From: Dyadobacter jiangsuensis
Lineage (GTDB): Bacteria > Bacteroidota > Bacteroidia > Cytophagales > Spirosomataceae
DNA: 64,000 nt
Direction: 5' to 3'
Assembly (NCBI RefSeq): GCF_003014695.1
Contig: NZ_PYAS01000017.1
Coordinates: 140,804-204,803 of the forward strand
A program made the position numbers and the translations under genes. Positions 35,707-44,637 of the stretch are shown here, one piece after another. How positions within the stretch are numbered: the first letter of the stretch is position 1; each line of letters starts with the position of its first letter. Under the pieces are notes generated by a model. It searched no databases and was not told the DNA's origin. It worked only from the letters and a program-made list of their open reading frames with translations.

Positions 35707-38700
35707 CTAAAACCGGATGGTGGCACCAGCCATGAAAGTGGCAACGATCGGGTAAGAGTAGCTGCCCGATTCCGGATCAAGGTATTTGGGGAATTTGCTG
35801 AGCGAGAATACGTCGTTGGCCGAAAGGTAAAGCCGCAGCGATTGCACGCCGGTCTTTTTCAGCACGTCCTGTTTCAGCGTGTAGCCCATGGTAATGTTTT
35901 TCAGGCGGAAATAGGCACCGCTCAACAGCCAGTAGTCGGAAAGCGCATAATTGGCCGCATTGGACGTTCTCGACAGCCTTGGGTAAGTCGCTTTCAGGTT
36001 CTGATCGGGCGTATTATTATTGCTCCAAAACTTGCCCACCATTTCGGCCGGCATATTACCAAATGCCTCTGCGAATGGTTGCGTAACCTCGGAGCTCAGC
36101 CTCGACAGCTTTTTGGCAACACCTTGGAATGTCAGTCCCACATCAAAACCCTCGTAATCCGCTCTCAGATTGCCCCCGTACAGGTAGCGCGGCAACGCGC
36201 CACCGAGGAGCACCTTATCGTCGGTCGTGATCTTGCCGTCCTGGTTCACGTCCACGTAACGCACATCCCCCGGTTTAGTAGTCACATTCAGCACGGGCGC
36301 TCCTTTGATTTCATCCACCGTTTGGAACAACCCATTTGAAATATACCCGAACCACTCGTTGTACTGGCTCCCGTTGCGGACGATCTGATCTCCGCGGAAC
36401 TCGGTACCTTTCAAATCTCCTACGGTCGACTTCGCATCCGACAAGTTTGCCGACACGGAGTAATTGAGCTTGTTAATGCGGTCGCGCCAGCCCAATTCGA
36501 GCTCCCAGCCTCTTACATTCAGCGTTCCGGCATTCTGGTTGGGTTTGTCATAACCCATGTAAAGCGGGATATCGAGCGGCAGGAGGATATTGGTCGTTGT
36601 CTTTTTGTAATAATCGGCTGCCAATGTGAGGCGATCGTTGAGGAACGCGGCATCCAGGCCGATATCCGCTGTCCGGCTGGTTTCCCAGCTGATATTTTCA
36701 ACCGCATATACCTGCTGCGCGCCGCCGGTGAGCGGCACTACACCGCCGTTTTGGTAAAACAACGCAGTAGAAAAGTCGATTGTGGCCATGTAGGGGTAGT
36801 AGGCCGGGTTACCATCCTTGTCGAGCAGGCGTTCGTTACCGGCTTCACCCCACGAGCCGCGGAGTTTCAGAAACGACAACCAGCGCGTGCTTTTGAGAAA
36901 CTGCTCTTCCGAAACCGTCCAGCCGGCGGATACCGACGGATAAACGGCCTTTCGATATTGCGATGCAAACCGAGATGAAAGATCCGAACGGAGGTTTCCC
37001 TGGACGAAGTATTTGCTTTTGAAATTGTACTGTAACCGGCCGAAGAATGAATGAAGGCCCGATTCGTTCGCGCTGCCGCTGTTGTCGCGCAGCTCCGTAG
37101 AACCCGAGTTGAGGTACGGAAAGCCCGTCAATGCAAACCCGCTGCGCGATGCCCCCATCGATTCGAGCGAGCGGTAGTTTTCCTCAAAACCCGCCAAAAT
37201 ATCAATCGAATGCGCATTATTGAACTCCCTCGCATAGTTTGCCAGCACCTGACCGTTGATCGTCACACTTTCCGACCGGCCCTCGCTCAACACCGTCCGC
37301 GCCTGGTTCATTACCGTGCCCATTGTACCGTCCGGGTTAGTGAAGCGGATCTGCCTGGAAAAATATTTGGTTTTATCAAAATCAAATACGGGCGCTACCA
37401 ATGCGGTCAAGGTGAGGCCATTCACCGGCTTGTAGTTGAACTGCATCCGCCCACCGAGCTGGTTGCTTAATTGTCTGGTAAAGCCGCCTTCCCGGAGCTG
37501 CGCCAGCGGATTCCGGCCGTCCTTGCCTACCGCCAGCTTGCCATTCTGATACACATCATCGTAAATAGGTGGCATAACGCGGGCTTCGTAAATCGGATTA
37601 TACCCGCCGGAAAGCTCGTTACCGTTGCCCTTGTTGGTGGTTCTTTTGTAAAAAACATCCAGGTTCACGCTGATTTTGTCGTTCACCTGCATATCGTTAT
37701 TTACCCTGAACAGGTAACGGTCGTACGAACGGTTATCATAGAACGCACCGGAGCTTGCATAGCCCAGTGACGCTTTTGTTTTGATTTTGCCCGTTCCCAT
37801 GGTGAAAACGAGGTCGTGGCGCTGGCGAGGTGCGCTCTTGCGCGTGAGAATGGCCTTTTGCCAGTCCGTATTCGGAAAGCGGTCGGGGTTTACACGGTTG
37901 CTGTCGGGATAGGAAGCCACATAAGCATCGGCAAACGGCCCAGCCGTCGCCCCGTCGTTGACGGCCTGTTCATTGAAATACCGCATGTAATCCTGCACAC
38001 CCACATATTCGGGCGTGGCCGTTGCGCGCTGCACGCCGTACTCGTAGGTATATTCGAGGCTCCCCTGCCCGCTTTTGGCCCGCTTCGTAGTGACCAGAAT
38101 CACCCCGGCAGCCCCACGCGAGCCGTAGATTGCTGCCGACGCCGCGTCTTTCAGCACCGTGATATTCTCGACGTCGCCGGGATTCACATTGTCAATGCTT
38201 GCCACGGGCACCCCGTCCACAATCACCAGCGGACTGTTGGTACCGATCGTGGTGATACCCCGGATAAGGATGCTGGAACCCGAGCCCGGCGCGCCGCTGC
38301 TGCGCGTCACCGAAACACCCGCTACGCTCCCTTGCAAGGCGTCGGACACTTGTAATGTCTGCCGCCCGCCCACGTCGCGCGCTCCGATCGACGAAATGGC
38401 ACCGGTAAGGTCTTTCTTCTTCTGGGTGCCATAACCCACCACCACGACTTCGGATAATGCATTATCACTTTGTTTGAGGGTAACATTCAGTTTTGTCTGG
38501 GTGCCGGGCGTGATGTCCTGGCTTTGGTAACCGACAAATGAAAAGGTAAGGGTGACGGCCTCGCCATCGGGTAATGCAAGCGTATAGTCACCATTGGTAT
38601 CCGTAACCGTTCCGCGCTGGGTGCCTTTAATCACAATGCTCACACCAGGCAGGTCTTTTGCGCCCTCGTCTGTTACTTTGCCTGTAAGCTGCCGTACTTG

Positions 38701-38763
38701 CGCCAGCAGCGGTCCCATCGAGGCAAACAACAAGGCGCAGCCAAGTAGAATTTTTTGTCGCAT
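35707..38763 (-). CDS. SusC/RagA TonB-dependent transporter (no STN domain)
   Basis: Start ATG 38763 (MRQKILLGCALLFASMGPLL) gives a signal peptide; the frame opens four residues earlier. A carboxypeptidase-regulatory-like domain (LTGKVTDEGAKDLPGVSIVI) follows directly, then the SusC box SEVVVVGYGTQKKKDLTGAI, plug and barrel ending GATIRF. There is no STN domain, unlike the other two SusC proteins in the window, so this one should not signal through FecR. Its regulator may instead be the divergent membrane protein at 38939. Confidence 0.94.
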   Translation of the reverse strand: MRQKILLGCALLFASMGPLLAQVRQLTGKVTDEGAKDLPGVSIVIKGTQRGTVTDTNGDYTLALPDGEAVTLTFSFVGYQSQDITPGTQTKLNVTLKQSDNALSEVVVVGYGTQKKKDLTGAISSIGARDVGGRQTLQVSDALQGSVAGVSVTRSSGAPGSGSSILIRGITTIGTNSPLVIVDGVPVASIDNVNPGDVENITVLKDAASAAIYGSRGAAGVILVTTKRAKSGQGSLEYTYEYGVQRATATPEYVGVQDYMRYFNEQAVNDGATAGPFADAYVASYPDSNRVNPDRFPNTDWQKAILTRKSAPRQRHDLVFTMGTGKIKTKASLGYASSGAFYDNRSYDRYLFRVNNDMQVNDKISVNLDVFYKRTTNKGNGNELSGGYNPIYEARVMPPIYDDVYQNGKLAVGKDGRNPLAQLREGGFTRQLSNQLGGRMQFNYKPVNGLTLTALVAPVFDFDKTKYFSRQIRFTNPDGTMGTVMNQARTVLSEGRSESVTINGQVLANYAREFNNAHSIDILAGFEENYRSLESMGASRSGFALTGFPYLNSGSTELRDNSGSANESGLHSFFGRLQYNFKSKYFVQGNLRSDLSSRFASQYRKAVYPSVSAGWTVSEEQFLKSTRWLSFLKLRGSWGEAGNERLLDKDGNPAYYPYMATIDFSTALFYQNGGVVPLTGGAQQVYAVENISWETSRTADIGLDAAFLNDRLTLAADYYKKTTTNILLPLDIPLYMGYDKPNQNAGTLNVRGWELELGWRDRINKLNYSVSANLSDAKSTVGDLKGTEFRGDQIVRNGSQYNEWFGYISNGLFQTVDEIKGAPVLNVTTKPGDVRYVDVNQDGKITTDDKVLLGGALPRYLYGGNLRADYEGFDVGLTFQGVAKKLSRLSSEVTQPFAEAFGNMPAEMVGKFWSNNNTPDQNLKATYPRLSRTSNAANYALSDYWLLSGAYFRLKNITMGYTLKQDVLKKTGVQSLRLYLSANDVFSLSKFPKYLDPESGSYSYPIVATFMAGATIRF

Positions 38764-38835
38764 AATTTTTTCCAATATTTAGGGTTTCAAGCTATCCCGG
38801 GCCCTGGGATCACCTACATCAAAAATTTGAGTGAG

Positions 38836-38843
38836 CAAATATA
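38836..38843 (-). promoter_or_regulatory. -7 element of the SusC/SusD operon
   Basis: An exact TATATTTG on the minus strand, about 73 bp before the SusC ATG. A TTTG at 38870-38867 could be the -33 element, with a spacer of 23 bp, a little long. Confidence 0.5.
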
Positions 38844-38938
38844 AAATTGGACAATACGAGGATTTTCAAATGCGCTTAGCCAGTTCGCTATCCAAAATTA
38901 TGGACAACCTAAAAAGCTGACATACAGAAGTTTATTGT

Positions 38939-40282
38939 ATGAGTATTATGGAGAATGGACAAGACAAAGCGAGCGCTTTAGACCTCCTCGATCACTGTTG
39001 TCAACTCGTTGCGGATACCTACGGCAAGCCGGACAGTTCGGAGTGGACGAACAGCGATTTCATCAGGCTTTGCAGCATCCTTTATAAAAAAACGCATGTG
39101 CAGATCAGCCCGAACACCCTGAAAAGGATTTTCGGGAAAATAAAAACGGACGCCCGCTATTACCCTCAGAAAGCCACACGTGACGCGCTGGCGCAATATG
39201 TGGGTTTTGCCGATTGGGATAAATTCACCCTTGCGCAGTCGCGGCAGGCCGCTGCACCGCTACCTTACCGGGCCGAGGCTCAGCCGGCGCCTCCCCGGCC
39301 TGTGGACGCTCCATTGCAGCAGTCCCCCATTCGTAAATCATGGGCACGACGACTGATTATGACCGCATTTGCACTGATCATCGTCGCCGTTGCGGCCTGG
39401 CGGGGATTTCTTTTGTGGCAAAATAAGAAACCAGAGGTAACCCTGTTTTGTAAAAACCCGGAAGGAGATAACCCGCATTCAGCGGTTTTTGTCGTGCGGA
39501 ATTTTAAGGACGTAGCCGAGCTCGCCGACGATTATACCATCGAGTTTGGGGATGGTGAAAAAACACGTTTGAATGGCAAGGACAGCGTTTATTCCAACTA
39601 TTATGAGGTGCCGGGGCATTATCTGGCTATATTGAAAAAGGCCGGCGTACCCCTGGACACTGTGCCCGTTTTCCTGCACACCAACGGCTGGACCGCCACT
39701 GCGAACATGATGTACGATACCACGCGGGTGTACCCGATCGAAGCACCAGGCCTTTTCGCCGATGGTTATAACAGCATCAGCGCCGCGCAGATAGCCCGCG
39801 CCGGCGTTGATACCAACCGGACATTCTTTGTGGATTTCATCAATACCCACCACACCGGCATCGACGGCGACAATTTCGAACTCCTGATCGACGTCAAAGC
39901 CTCACCGCCGCGACCGGGCGTGCGCTGCTCGCAGGTGCGCGTGACGGTGTTCGGGGATTCGTCCAATCACATGGTCGACATGATGAAGCCCGGCTGTGCG
40001 CATTGGAGTAAATTACAATTTTCGGAACTACACAAAGACGGCCGCTCCGAAGGCCCCAACTTCCTCGGCGCCGACCTCACCACCGGCGGAACCGTTTCCA
40101 TGAAGGTCGTGAACCGCCGGGCGACATTGCTGATCAACGGCAGGGAGCTTTACCGAAACACTTACAAAAAACCGCTGCGGCACATCTACGGGCTGGATAT
40201 CATGTTCGCGGGTGTCGGAACGATTCGGTCGGTCCGGTTGAAGGATTTGAAAACGGGCAAGCAGTTCGCGGGGAATTTTTAG
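38939..40282 (+). CDS. Membrane-spanning putative regulator with N-terminal DNA-binding-like domain
   Basis: No named family is recognised. The 447-residue protein has a cytoplasmic N-terminal domain (about 13-98) with the segment NSDFIRLCSILYKKTHVQIS, then NTLKRIFGKIK and YVGFADWDKF. The spacing suggests a helix-turn-helix, and I have seen similar N-termini in other Bacteroidota proteins. A proline-rich linker (104-130), one membrane helix (about 138-160) and a ~285-residue periplasmic part follow; the latter includes DDYTIEFGDGEKTRLNG (PKD-like) and a C-terminal jelly-roll/LamG-like section. The topology is that of a one-component transmembrane regulator. It is divergent from the STN-less SusC gene, its likely target. 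Confidence 0.72.
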   Translation: MSIMENGQDKASALDLLDHCCQLVADTYGKPDSSEWTNSDFIRLCSILYKKTHVQISPNTLKRIFGKIKTDARYYPQKATRDALAQYVGFADWDKFTLAQSRQAAAPLPYRAEAQPAPPRPVDAPLQQSPIRKSWARRLIMTAFALIIVAVAAWRGFLLWQNKKPEVTLFCKNPEGDNPHSAVFVVRNFKDVAELADDYTIEFGDGEKTRLNGKDSVYSNYYEVPGHYLAILKKAGVPLDTVPVFLHTNGWTATANMMYDTTRVYPIEAPGLFADGYNSISAAQIARAGVDTNRTFFVDFINTHHTGIDGDNFELLIDVKASPPRPGVRCSQVRVTVFGDSSNHMVDMMKPGCAHWSKLQFSELHKDGRSEGPNFLGADLTTGGTVSMKVVNRRATLLINGRELYRNTYKKPLRHIYGLDIMFAGVGTIRSVRLKDLKTGKQFAGNF

Positions 40283-40290
40283 CGATGCCG

Positions 40291-41166
40291 TCAGGAGGGC
40301 AATTCCGCTGCTTCCTTTTTCTCTGCTGCTTTCCTCCTTCTTCTCCACCAATTAAGCCCTGCTATCACGCCGATAGCCAGCAATGCGAACGGCCAGACGG
40401 CCACCAGCACCACGGTAAATGCACGGATATTCCCCACACCTTGCCTGAATGCATCGGCCAGCTCCGTGAGGAATGGATTGGATGTGTCGATCGGTTTGTA
40501 GAAAACAATATGCAGCGTGGAATATTGAATATCACCCTTCAACTGCCGGAACTGCGCCTCCGTGGCCTCGATGTCCGTCCGGATCTCACCCAGCTCCCTT
40601 TCAATTTCCAGAATGTCTTTCACCGTATTGGCCTTCGTAAGCAAAGCACGGTAGCGGTTTTCGATATCCTTCTTCGTTTTTAACCTCGATTCGGTATCGA
40701 CGTAGGTGGCCGTTACATCCTCATTGGAAATAGATTTTTCGCGAAAGTTGGTTATTCCTTTTGTTGCTGAATTCAAAAAAGTATCGAAGCGGGCGGCAGG
40801 TACATGCACCACAATCGTGTAGCTGACGGCTTGCCCGCTGCGATTTTCTTCGTCCCGGCTTACATAAGCCTTATTGGCCCGCACAGATTCCATAATCGTC
40901 TTACGGGTCGCTTCTGCGTCTTCCGTTTCAAATTCAATGCGGCCGGTTTTGATGAATTTCTTTTCGGTAACAATTCCGCTTGCAGCTCCCGACATTTCCC
41001 CATCCTCCCTCACAGGCATTGCGTCAACTGCTCCAATCGTTTTGTTTTGATCCTGAGGTGGCGGCGGAACCCTCATCAAACTGACTTCTGAACTGTCCTC
41101 TTGTTTTGGCCCGCTGCATCCTGCGAGCACCAACCACATGATCGAAATTGAAAAAAGTCGTTTCAT
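40291..41166 (-). CDS. DUF4349 domain lipoprotein
   Basis: The start at 41166 gives MKRLFSISIMWLVLAGCSGP, a lipoprotein signal with a canonical LAGC box; an in-frame start four residues earlier also exists. The DUF4349 region (about 80-260) contains FIKTGRIEFETEDAEATRKT, a coiled-coil (TVKDILEIERELGEIRTDIE) and a conserved late strand (IQYSTLHIVFY). A C-terminal membrane helix (VVLVAVWPFALLAIGVIAGL) and a basic tail anchor it. The function of the family is unknown; a cell-envelope role is likely. It is monocistronic. Confidence 0.9.
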   Translation of the reverse strand: MKRLFSISIMWLVLAGCSGPKQEDSSEVSLMRVPPPPQDQNKTIGAVDAMPVREDGEMSGAASGIVTEKKFIKTGRIEFETEDAEATRKTIMESVRANKAYVSRDEENRSGQAVSYTIVVHVPAARFDTFLNSATKGITNFREKSISNEDVTATYVDTESRLKTKKDIENRYRALLTKANTVKDILEIERELGEIRTDIEATEAQFRQLKGDIQYSTLHIVFYKPIDTSNPFLTELADAFRQGVGNIRAFTVVLVAVWPFALLAIGVIAGLNWWRRRRKAAEKKEAAELPS

Positions 41167-41196
41167 GGTTATTTTCATATTTAATTTTCTTGAATA

Positions 41197-41204
41197 TATA
41201 TTTG
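41197..41204 (+). promoter_or_regulatory. -7 element upstream of a small ORF
   Basis: An exact TATATTTG on the plus strand, 40 bp before ATG 41245. No clear -33 element is seen. Confidence 0.35.
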
Positions 41205-41244
41205 TAACTGATCAAATGCAATAAGGCTTGTATAAATATTCCCT

Positions 41245-41382
41245 ATGAAAAAAGACTACGACCAAACCAATGAGCGACCGGTGCGCGGCGATGAAGGAAA
41301 GATCGTCGCTACCAGCCTGATTCTCTTCATTGTATCCACAATTCTTCGCAACCTGGGCCCCGACGGGATCTCGTGTTTATAA
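41245..41382 (+). CDS. Possible 45-residue membrane peptide
   Basis: The ORF encodes a charged N-terminus (MKKDYDQTNERPVRGDEGK) followed by one hydrophobic helix (IVATSLILFIVSTILRNL) and a short tail. It starts 40 bp after an exact -7 element and lies in an otherwise empty 430-bp gap between the DUF4349 gene and rsgA. No similarity is recognised. The design, a charged head plus a single membrane helix, fits a real small membrane protein, but chance cannot be excluded. Confidence 0.4.
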   Translation: MKKDYDQTNERPVRGDEGKIVATSLILFIVSTILRNLGPDGISCL

Positions 41383-41418
41383 CCGCGCTGCGACCGGGCG
41401 AACATTCCGATTATTCAT

Positions 41419-41426
41419 TATCTTTG
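41419..41426 (+). promoter_or_regulatory. -7 element of the rsgA gene
   Basis: TATCTTTG exactly matches TAnnTTTG and is followed by CACC, a common context in this group. The leader to ATG 41608 would be about 175 nt. No strong -33 element is visible. Confidence 0.5.
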
Positions 41427-41607
41427 CACCCAATATGTCAAGGTCTGAAACTACATATCGCCCATCTGCTGACATTGCAGCCTGACGCCGGTCCTCTGAA
41501 TTAATATCCTTTCGGGACCCGCGATCACCCCTGCTTTGATCTAAATTTTCTCCCATGCTATGCGCGCGGACAGGCGATGTGCTGCCCATAGCTCAGACTT
41601 TACAACC

Positions 41608-42672
41608 ATGACATCTCTAACTCAATACGGGTGGAATACCCATTTTGAACAACATTTCCATACTTTTCAGGCACAAGGGCTCGAAGCTGGCCGGGTTACA
41701 GCCATCGAAGGCTTTCGCCATCAACTCGTAACCGCCCACGGCACGGCCGACGCCATGCTTTCGGGTGCGCTCATGAACAGCGCCGATAACTGGGATTTAC
41801 CCAAAGTGGGCGACTGGGTCGCATTCAAGGCCTATGACAATGAAGGCATTATCATTTCGGTATTACCGAGGCTCAACGAACTAAGCCGCAAACTACCGGG
41901 CCGTACCACGGAGAAACAGGTGATTGCGACCAATATCGACACTGCATTCATCGTGCAGGGCCTCGACCGCGATTTCAACCCCATGCGTTTGCAGCGCTAC
42001 ATCGTGCAGATCATGCAATGCAACATCCGTCCGGTGGTGCTCCTCAACAAACAGGACCTCGTGGCCGACCCGGAAAGTTACCGGCGGGAGGTGATCGCGC
42101 TGGGGTACGATTGCCCGGTGCTGTTGCTGAGCGCGACGGGCCAGGAAGGCATTTCACAATGGGCCGCCCAACACCTGCTGCCCGGCAACACGTATGTGCT
42201 CATCGGTTCGTCGGGCGTCGGGAAAAGCACGCTGGTGAATGCATTGCTGGGTTACCATTTGCAGGAAGAGGGTGCTGTGAGCAGTTTCAATCACAAAGGC
42301 AGGCACACGACGGTTTCGAGAAACCTGGTAATGCTGCCGTCCGGGGCCATGCTGATCGACTCTCCGGGAATGCGGGAATTCGGCGTTACGCTCGAAGCCG
42401 ATGACCAGGGAATGCATTATCATCCATTGCTGGCGGCACTTTCGGCCGGGTGCCGGTTCCACGACTGCACGCACCAGCACGAGCCCGGATGTGCGGTCGT
42501 TGCGGCTGTACGAGAGGGCGGGCTCCCACGCGAGGTTTACGAAAGTTATCTGAAAATCAGCCGGGAACAGGCGCATTACCAGACCGATTCCGTCGAACGC
42601 AAGCGGGTTGAGCGGCAGTTTGGAAAGATGGCGAAGCAGGTGGTGCAATACCGGAAACAGCGGAAATATTAG
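41608..42672 (+). CDS. rsgA: Small ribosomal subunit biogenesis GTPase RsgA
   Basis: A circularly permuted GTPase that checks late 30S maturation. From ATG 41608 (MTSLTQYGW, 354 residues) it has an N-terminal OB-fold, then G4 NKQD (147-150), G1 GSSGVGKST (200-208), G2 RHTT and G3 DSPG (251-254), and a C-terminal zinc site with C282, C287, H289 and C295 (CRFHDCTHQHEPGC). The permuted motif order is diagnostic. The open frame extends 16 codons further upstream, but the extension lacks family similarity. Confidence 0.95.
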   Translation: MTSLTQYGWNTHFEQHFHTFQAQGLEAGRVTAIEGFRHQLVTAHGTADAMLSGALMNSADNWDLPKVGDWVAFKAYDNEGIIISVLPRLNELSRKLPGRTTEKQVIATNIDTAFIVQGLDRDFNPMRLQRYIVQIMQCNIRPVVLLNKQDLVADPESYRREVIALGYDCPVLLLSATGQEGISQWAAQHLLPGNTYVLIGSSGVGKSTLVNALLGYHLQEEGAVSSFNHKGRHTTVSRNLVMLPSGAMLIDSPGMREFGVTLEADDQGMHYHPLLAALSAGCRFHDCTHQHEPGCAVVAAVREGGLPREVYESYLKISREQAHYQTDSVERKRVERQFGKMAKQVVQYRKQRKY

Positions 42673-42728
42673 TGCAAAAAGAAAAAGAGGAACTCGCCGC
42701 CCCTCTCTTTACTCAAACTACAATGAAA

Positions 42729-42824
42729 TCATGTCCGAAGACCGGACGCTATTAAAAGCGTCCGGAACTCCGTTCTCTAATCGTTTTGATAGCACCACCG
42801 AGTAAACGGTAGCTTCGGACATGA
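42729..42824. repeat. Nested inverted repeats between convergent genes
   Basis: An outer pair, TCATGTCCGAAG (42729-42740) and CTTCGGACATGA (42813-42824), matches over 12 bp. Inside it is a hairpin CCGGACGCT (42742-42750), loop ATTAAA, AGCGTCCGG (42757-42765). The region lies between the ends of rsgA (+) and a SusD gene (-). The inner hairpin may act as a bidirectional terminator; the outer repeat is unusual for one. Confidence 0.75.
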
Positions 42825-42833
42825 ACCATTGGT

Positions 42834-44618
42834 TTAATAACCGGGATTCTGAACAATCTTTTTATTCTGATCCACAACCGGTTGCGGCACCGGGTTCATG
42901 TACATTTTCTTGGTAAACACATGCGGGTGATTTAAACCTACCACCTCGTACACCCATTTGCCCTTGTTATCGCTTGGCGAGGTGTTGGTGATCTTCATGC
43001 CATGGAAGTCTTTGTTCATCACATCCTCGGCAATCACCCAGCGCACGATATCGTAGAACCGCTTGGCCTCGAAGCATAACTCTACCCTGCGCTCGCGACG
43101 AATGGCCTCGCGCATGGTTTCTTTGGTAAGACCCGCGGGCAGTTCCGGCAGATTGGACCGCTTCCGGATCGCATTGACAGCCGAATATACTGAAGCATCA
43201 GGCCCGGTTGACTCATTCTGGGCTTCGGCATAATTCAGCAGCACCTCCGCGTAACGGTAATAGACATAATTCTGCCCGCTAGCGGCGCCCCCGCGTGGTT
43301 TCAATGGATTGATTTTCTTTTTGAAATAATAACCGGTATTACCCACGTCGTCGGTACCGAAATCGATCTGGTTTTTCGAGGGTCTTACCTTATCGATCCT
43401 CGTATAAATGGTATCGACCTTCGCCATCCAGTCTTGCTTGTAGGGCGCGCCGTCGTAAACAATGAAGTCGTAAAAGCGCTTTTCCCGATTCACGTAAGGG
43501 TTTTGCGGGTTATAACCCGAAGCCGGGTCGGAAATGGGCTTGCCGTTGGCCATCGCAAACTGGTCGACCAGTTCCTGTGTCGGGCAGTAGTTGCCCCAGG
43601 TGTAATACACGCCGTCGATCCATACCGGACCGCCATATTGCTCGTAGTTGGAGCCCATGATTACCGCCACCACCTGGCGGTCCCAGATCACCTCGGAGTT
43701 GTATTCGTTTTTCTCCCACCAGAATGCGTTGATATCCGGGAATAATGCATAGGTACCGCCGTAAGTGTCCATAAACTGCTTGTTGGTAGCCGCGGCGGTT
43801 GCCCAGCGTTTCGGGTCGAAATTCCCGAAGCCAACCAGCTTGTTCGGGTCGGCACCGGCTGCCGGTGTAGCCGCATTGAATGCCGGGCTCGCCGCATACA
43901 ATTCCAGCCAGCCTTTGAGCGCCAGCGCCGCGCCGAGCGTTGCGCGACCGGCGTCCGCATCTCCGTTGTTGTATTTAACAGGCAATGCCTTGTTGGCTAC
44001 AATTTCACCCAGTTCCTTGGTAATGAAATTGAATGTCTCCTCGAATGTGTTCCGCTGACGATAGAGCTCAGCCTCTTCCATCGTGTTGCGATCGAGCACC
44101 TCCGTAATGATCGGCAGGCCACCGAGGTGCATGAACATCTCGCTGTAATAGTAAGCCCGCATGAACCGCACTTCGTCAATGCGCTTTTTGCGGTAAGCCT
44201 CCGAGAAATTGGCTGAGTTTTCGGTTACTTTCTGGATGAACAGGTTGCATTTGCGGATTTTCAGGAACCCGGCCGCCCACGAAGCGTAGTCTGTTGCATT
44301 GCCATTGGCGTGGTCCATCGGCGTGCCGTTGTTCACCGCCGGGTCCACGATGCCTTGCCGCCACGAGTAAGATTTCCAGTAGAAGCCCGCATCGTTGTCG
44401 TCGGTGAAGTTATCGAGGTTATCCGGCGAATTCCATTTGTTGGAGAGCGCTGCGTAAATGTCGTTCAGGAACAGATCCGCATTACCTTCCGAGGCCCATT
44501 GCATGTCGTCGGTGAGGCGGCTTTTGATGTCGTTTTCGAGAAAATCCTCATTGCAGGATGTCGTGAAAAGGCTCACGCCGAGCATCGCAAATAATATGGT
44601 ATGTCTTATTCTTTTCAT
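42834..44618 (-). CDS. SusD/RagB-family outer-membrane lipoprotein
   Basis: The start MKRIRHTILFAMLGVSLFTT leads to a lipobox with C22 (TTSCNEDFL). The helical core with YYRYAEVLLNYAEAQNES and the C-terminal RRERRVELCFEAKRFYDIVR are SusD hallmarks. At 594 residues it is slightly long. It starts 20 bp after the SusC stop and belongs to the second sigma/FecR locus. Confidence 0.93.
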   Translation of the reverse strand: MKRIRHTILFAMLGVSLFTTSCNEDFLENDIKSRLTDDMQWASEGNADLFLNDIYAALSNKWNSPDNLDNFTDDNDAGFYWKSYSWRQGIVDPAVNNGTPMDHANGNATDYASWAAGFLKIRKCNLFIQKVTENSANFSEAYRKKRIDEVRFMRAYYYSEMFMHLGGLPIITEVLDRNTMEEAELYRQRNTFEETFNFITKELGEIVANKALPVKYNNGDADAGRATLGAALALKGWLELYAASPAFNAATPAAGADPNKLVGFGNFDPKRWATAAATNKQFMDTYGGTYALFPDINAFWWEKNEYNSEVIWDRQVVAVIMGSNYEQYGGPVWIDGVYYTWGNYCPTQELVDQFAMANGKPISDPASGYNPQNPYVNREKRFYDFIVYDGAPYKQDWMAKVDTIYTRIDKVRPSKNQIDFGTDDVGNTGYYFKKKINPLKPRGGAASGQNYVYYRYAEVLLNYAEAQNESTGPDASVYSAVNAIRKRSNLPELPAGLTKETMREAIRRERRVELCFEAKRFYDIVRWVIAEDVMNKDFHGMKITNTSPSDNKGKWVYEVVGLNHPHVFTKKMYMNPVPQPVVDQNKKIVQNPGY

Positions 44619-44637
44619 TGGTTCAAAGTTTTCGAGA

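Noticed and set aside
42608..42805. 65-codon plus-strand ORF after rsgA
   Set aside because: It runs through the nested inverted repeats and overlaps the rsgA end in another frame; no coding signal.
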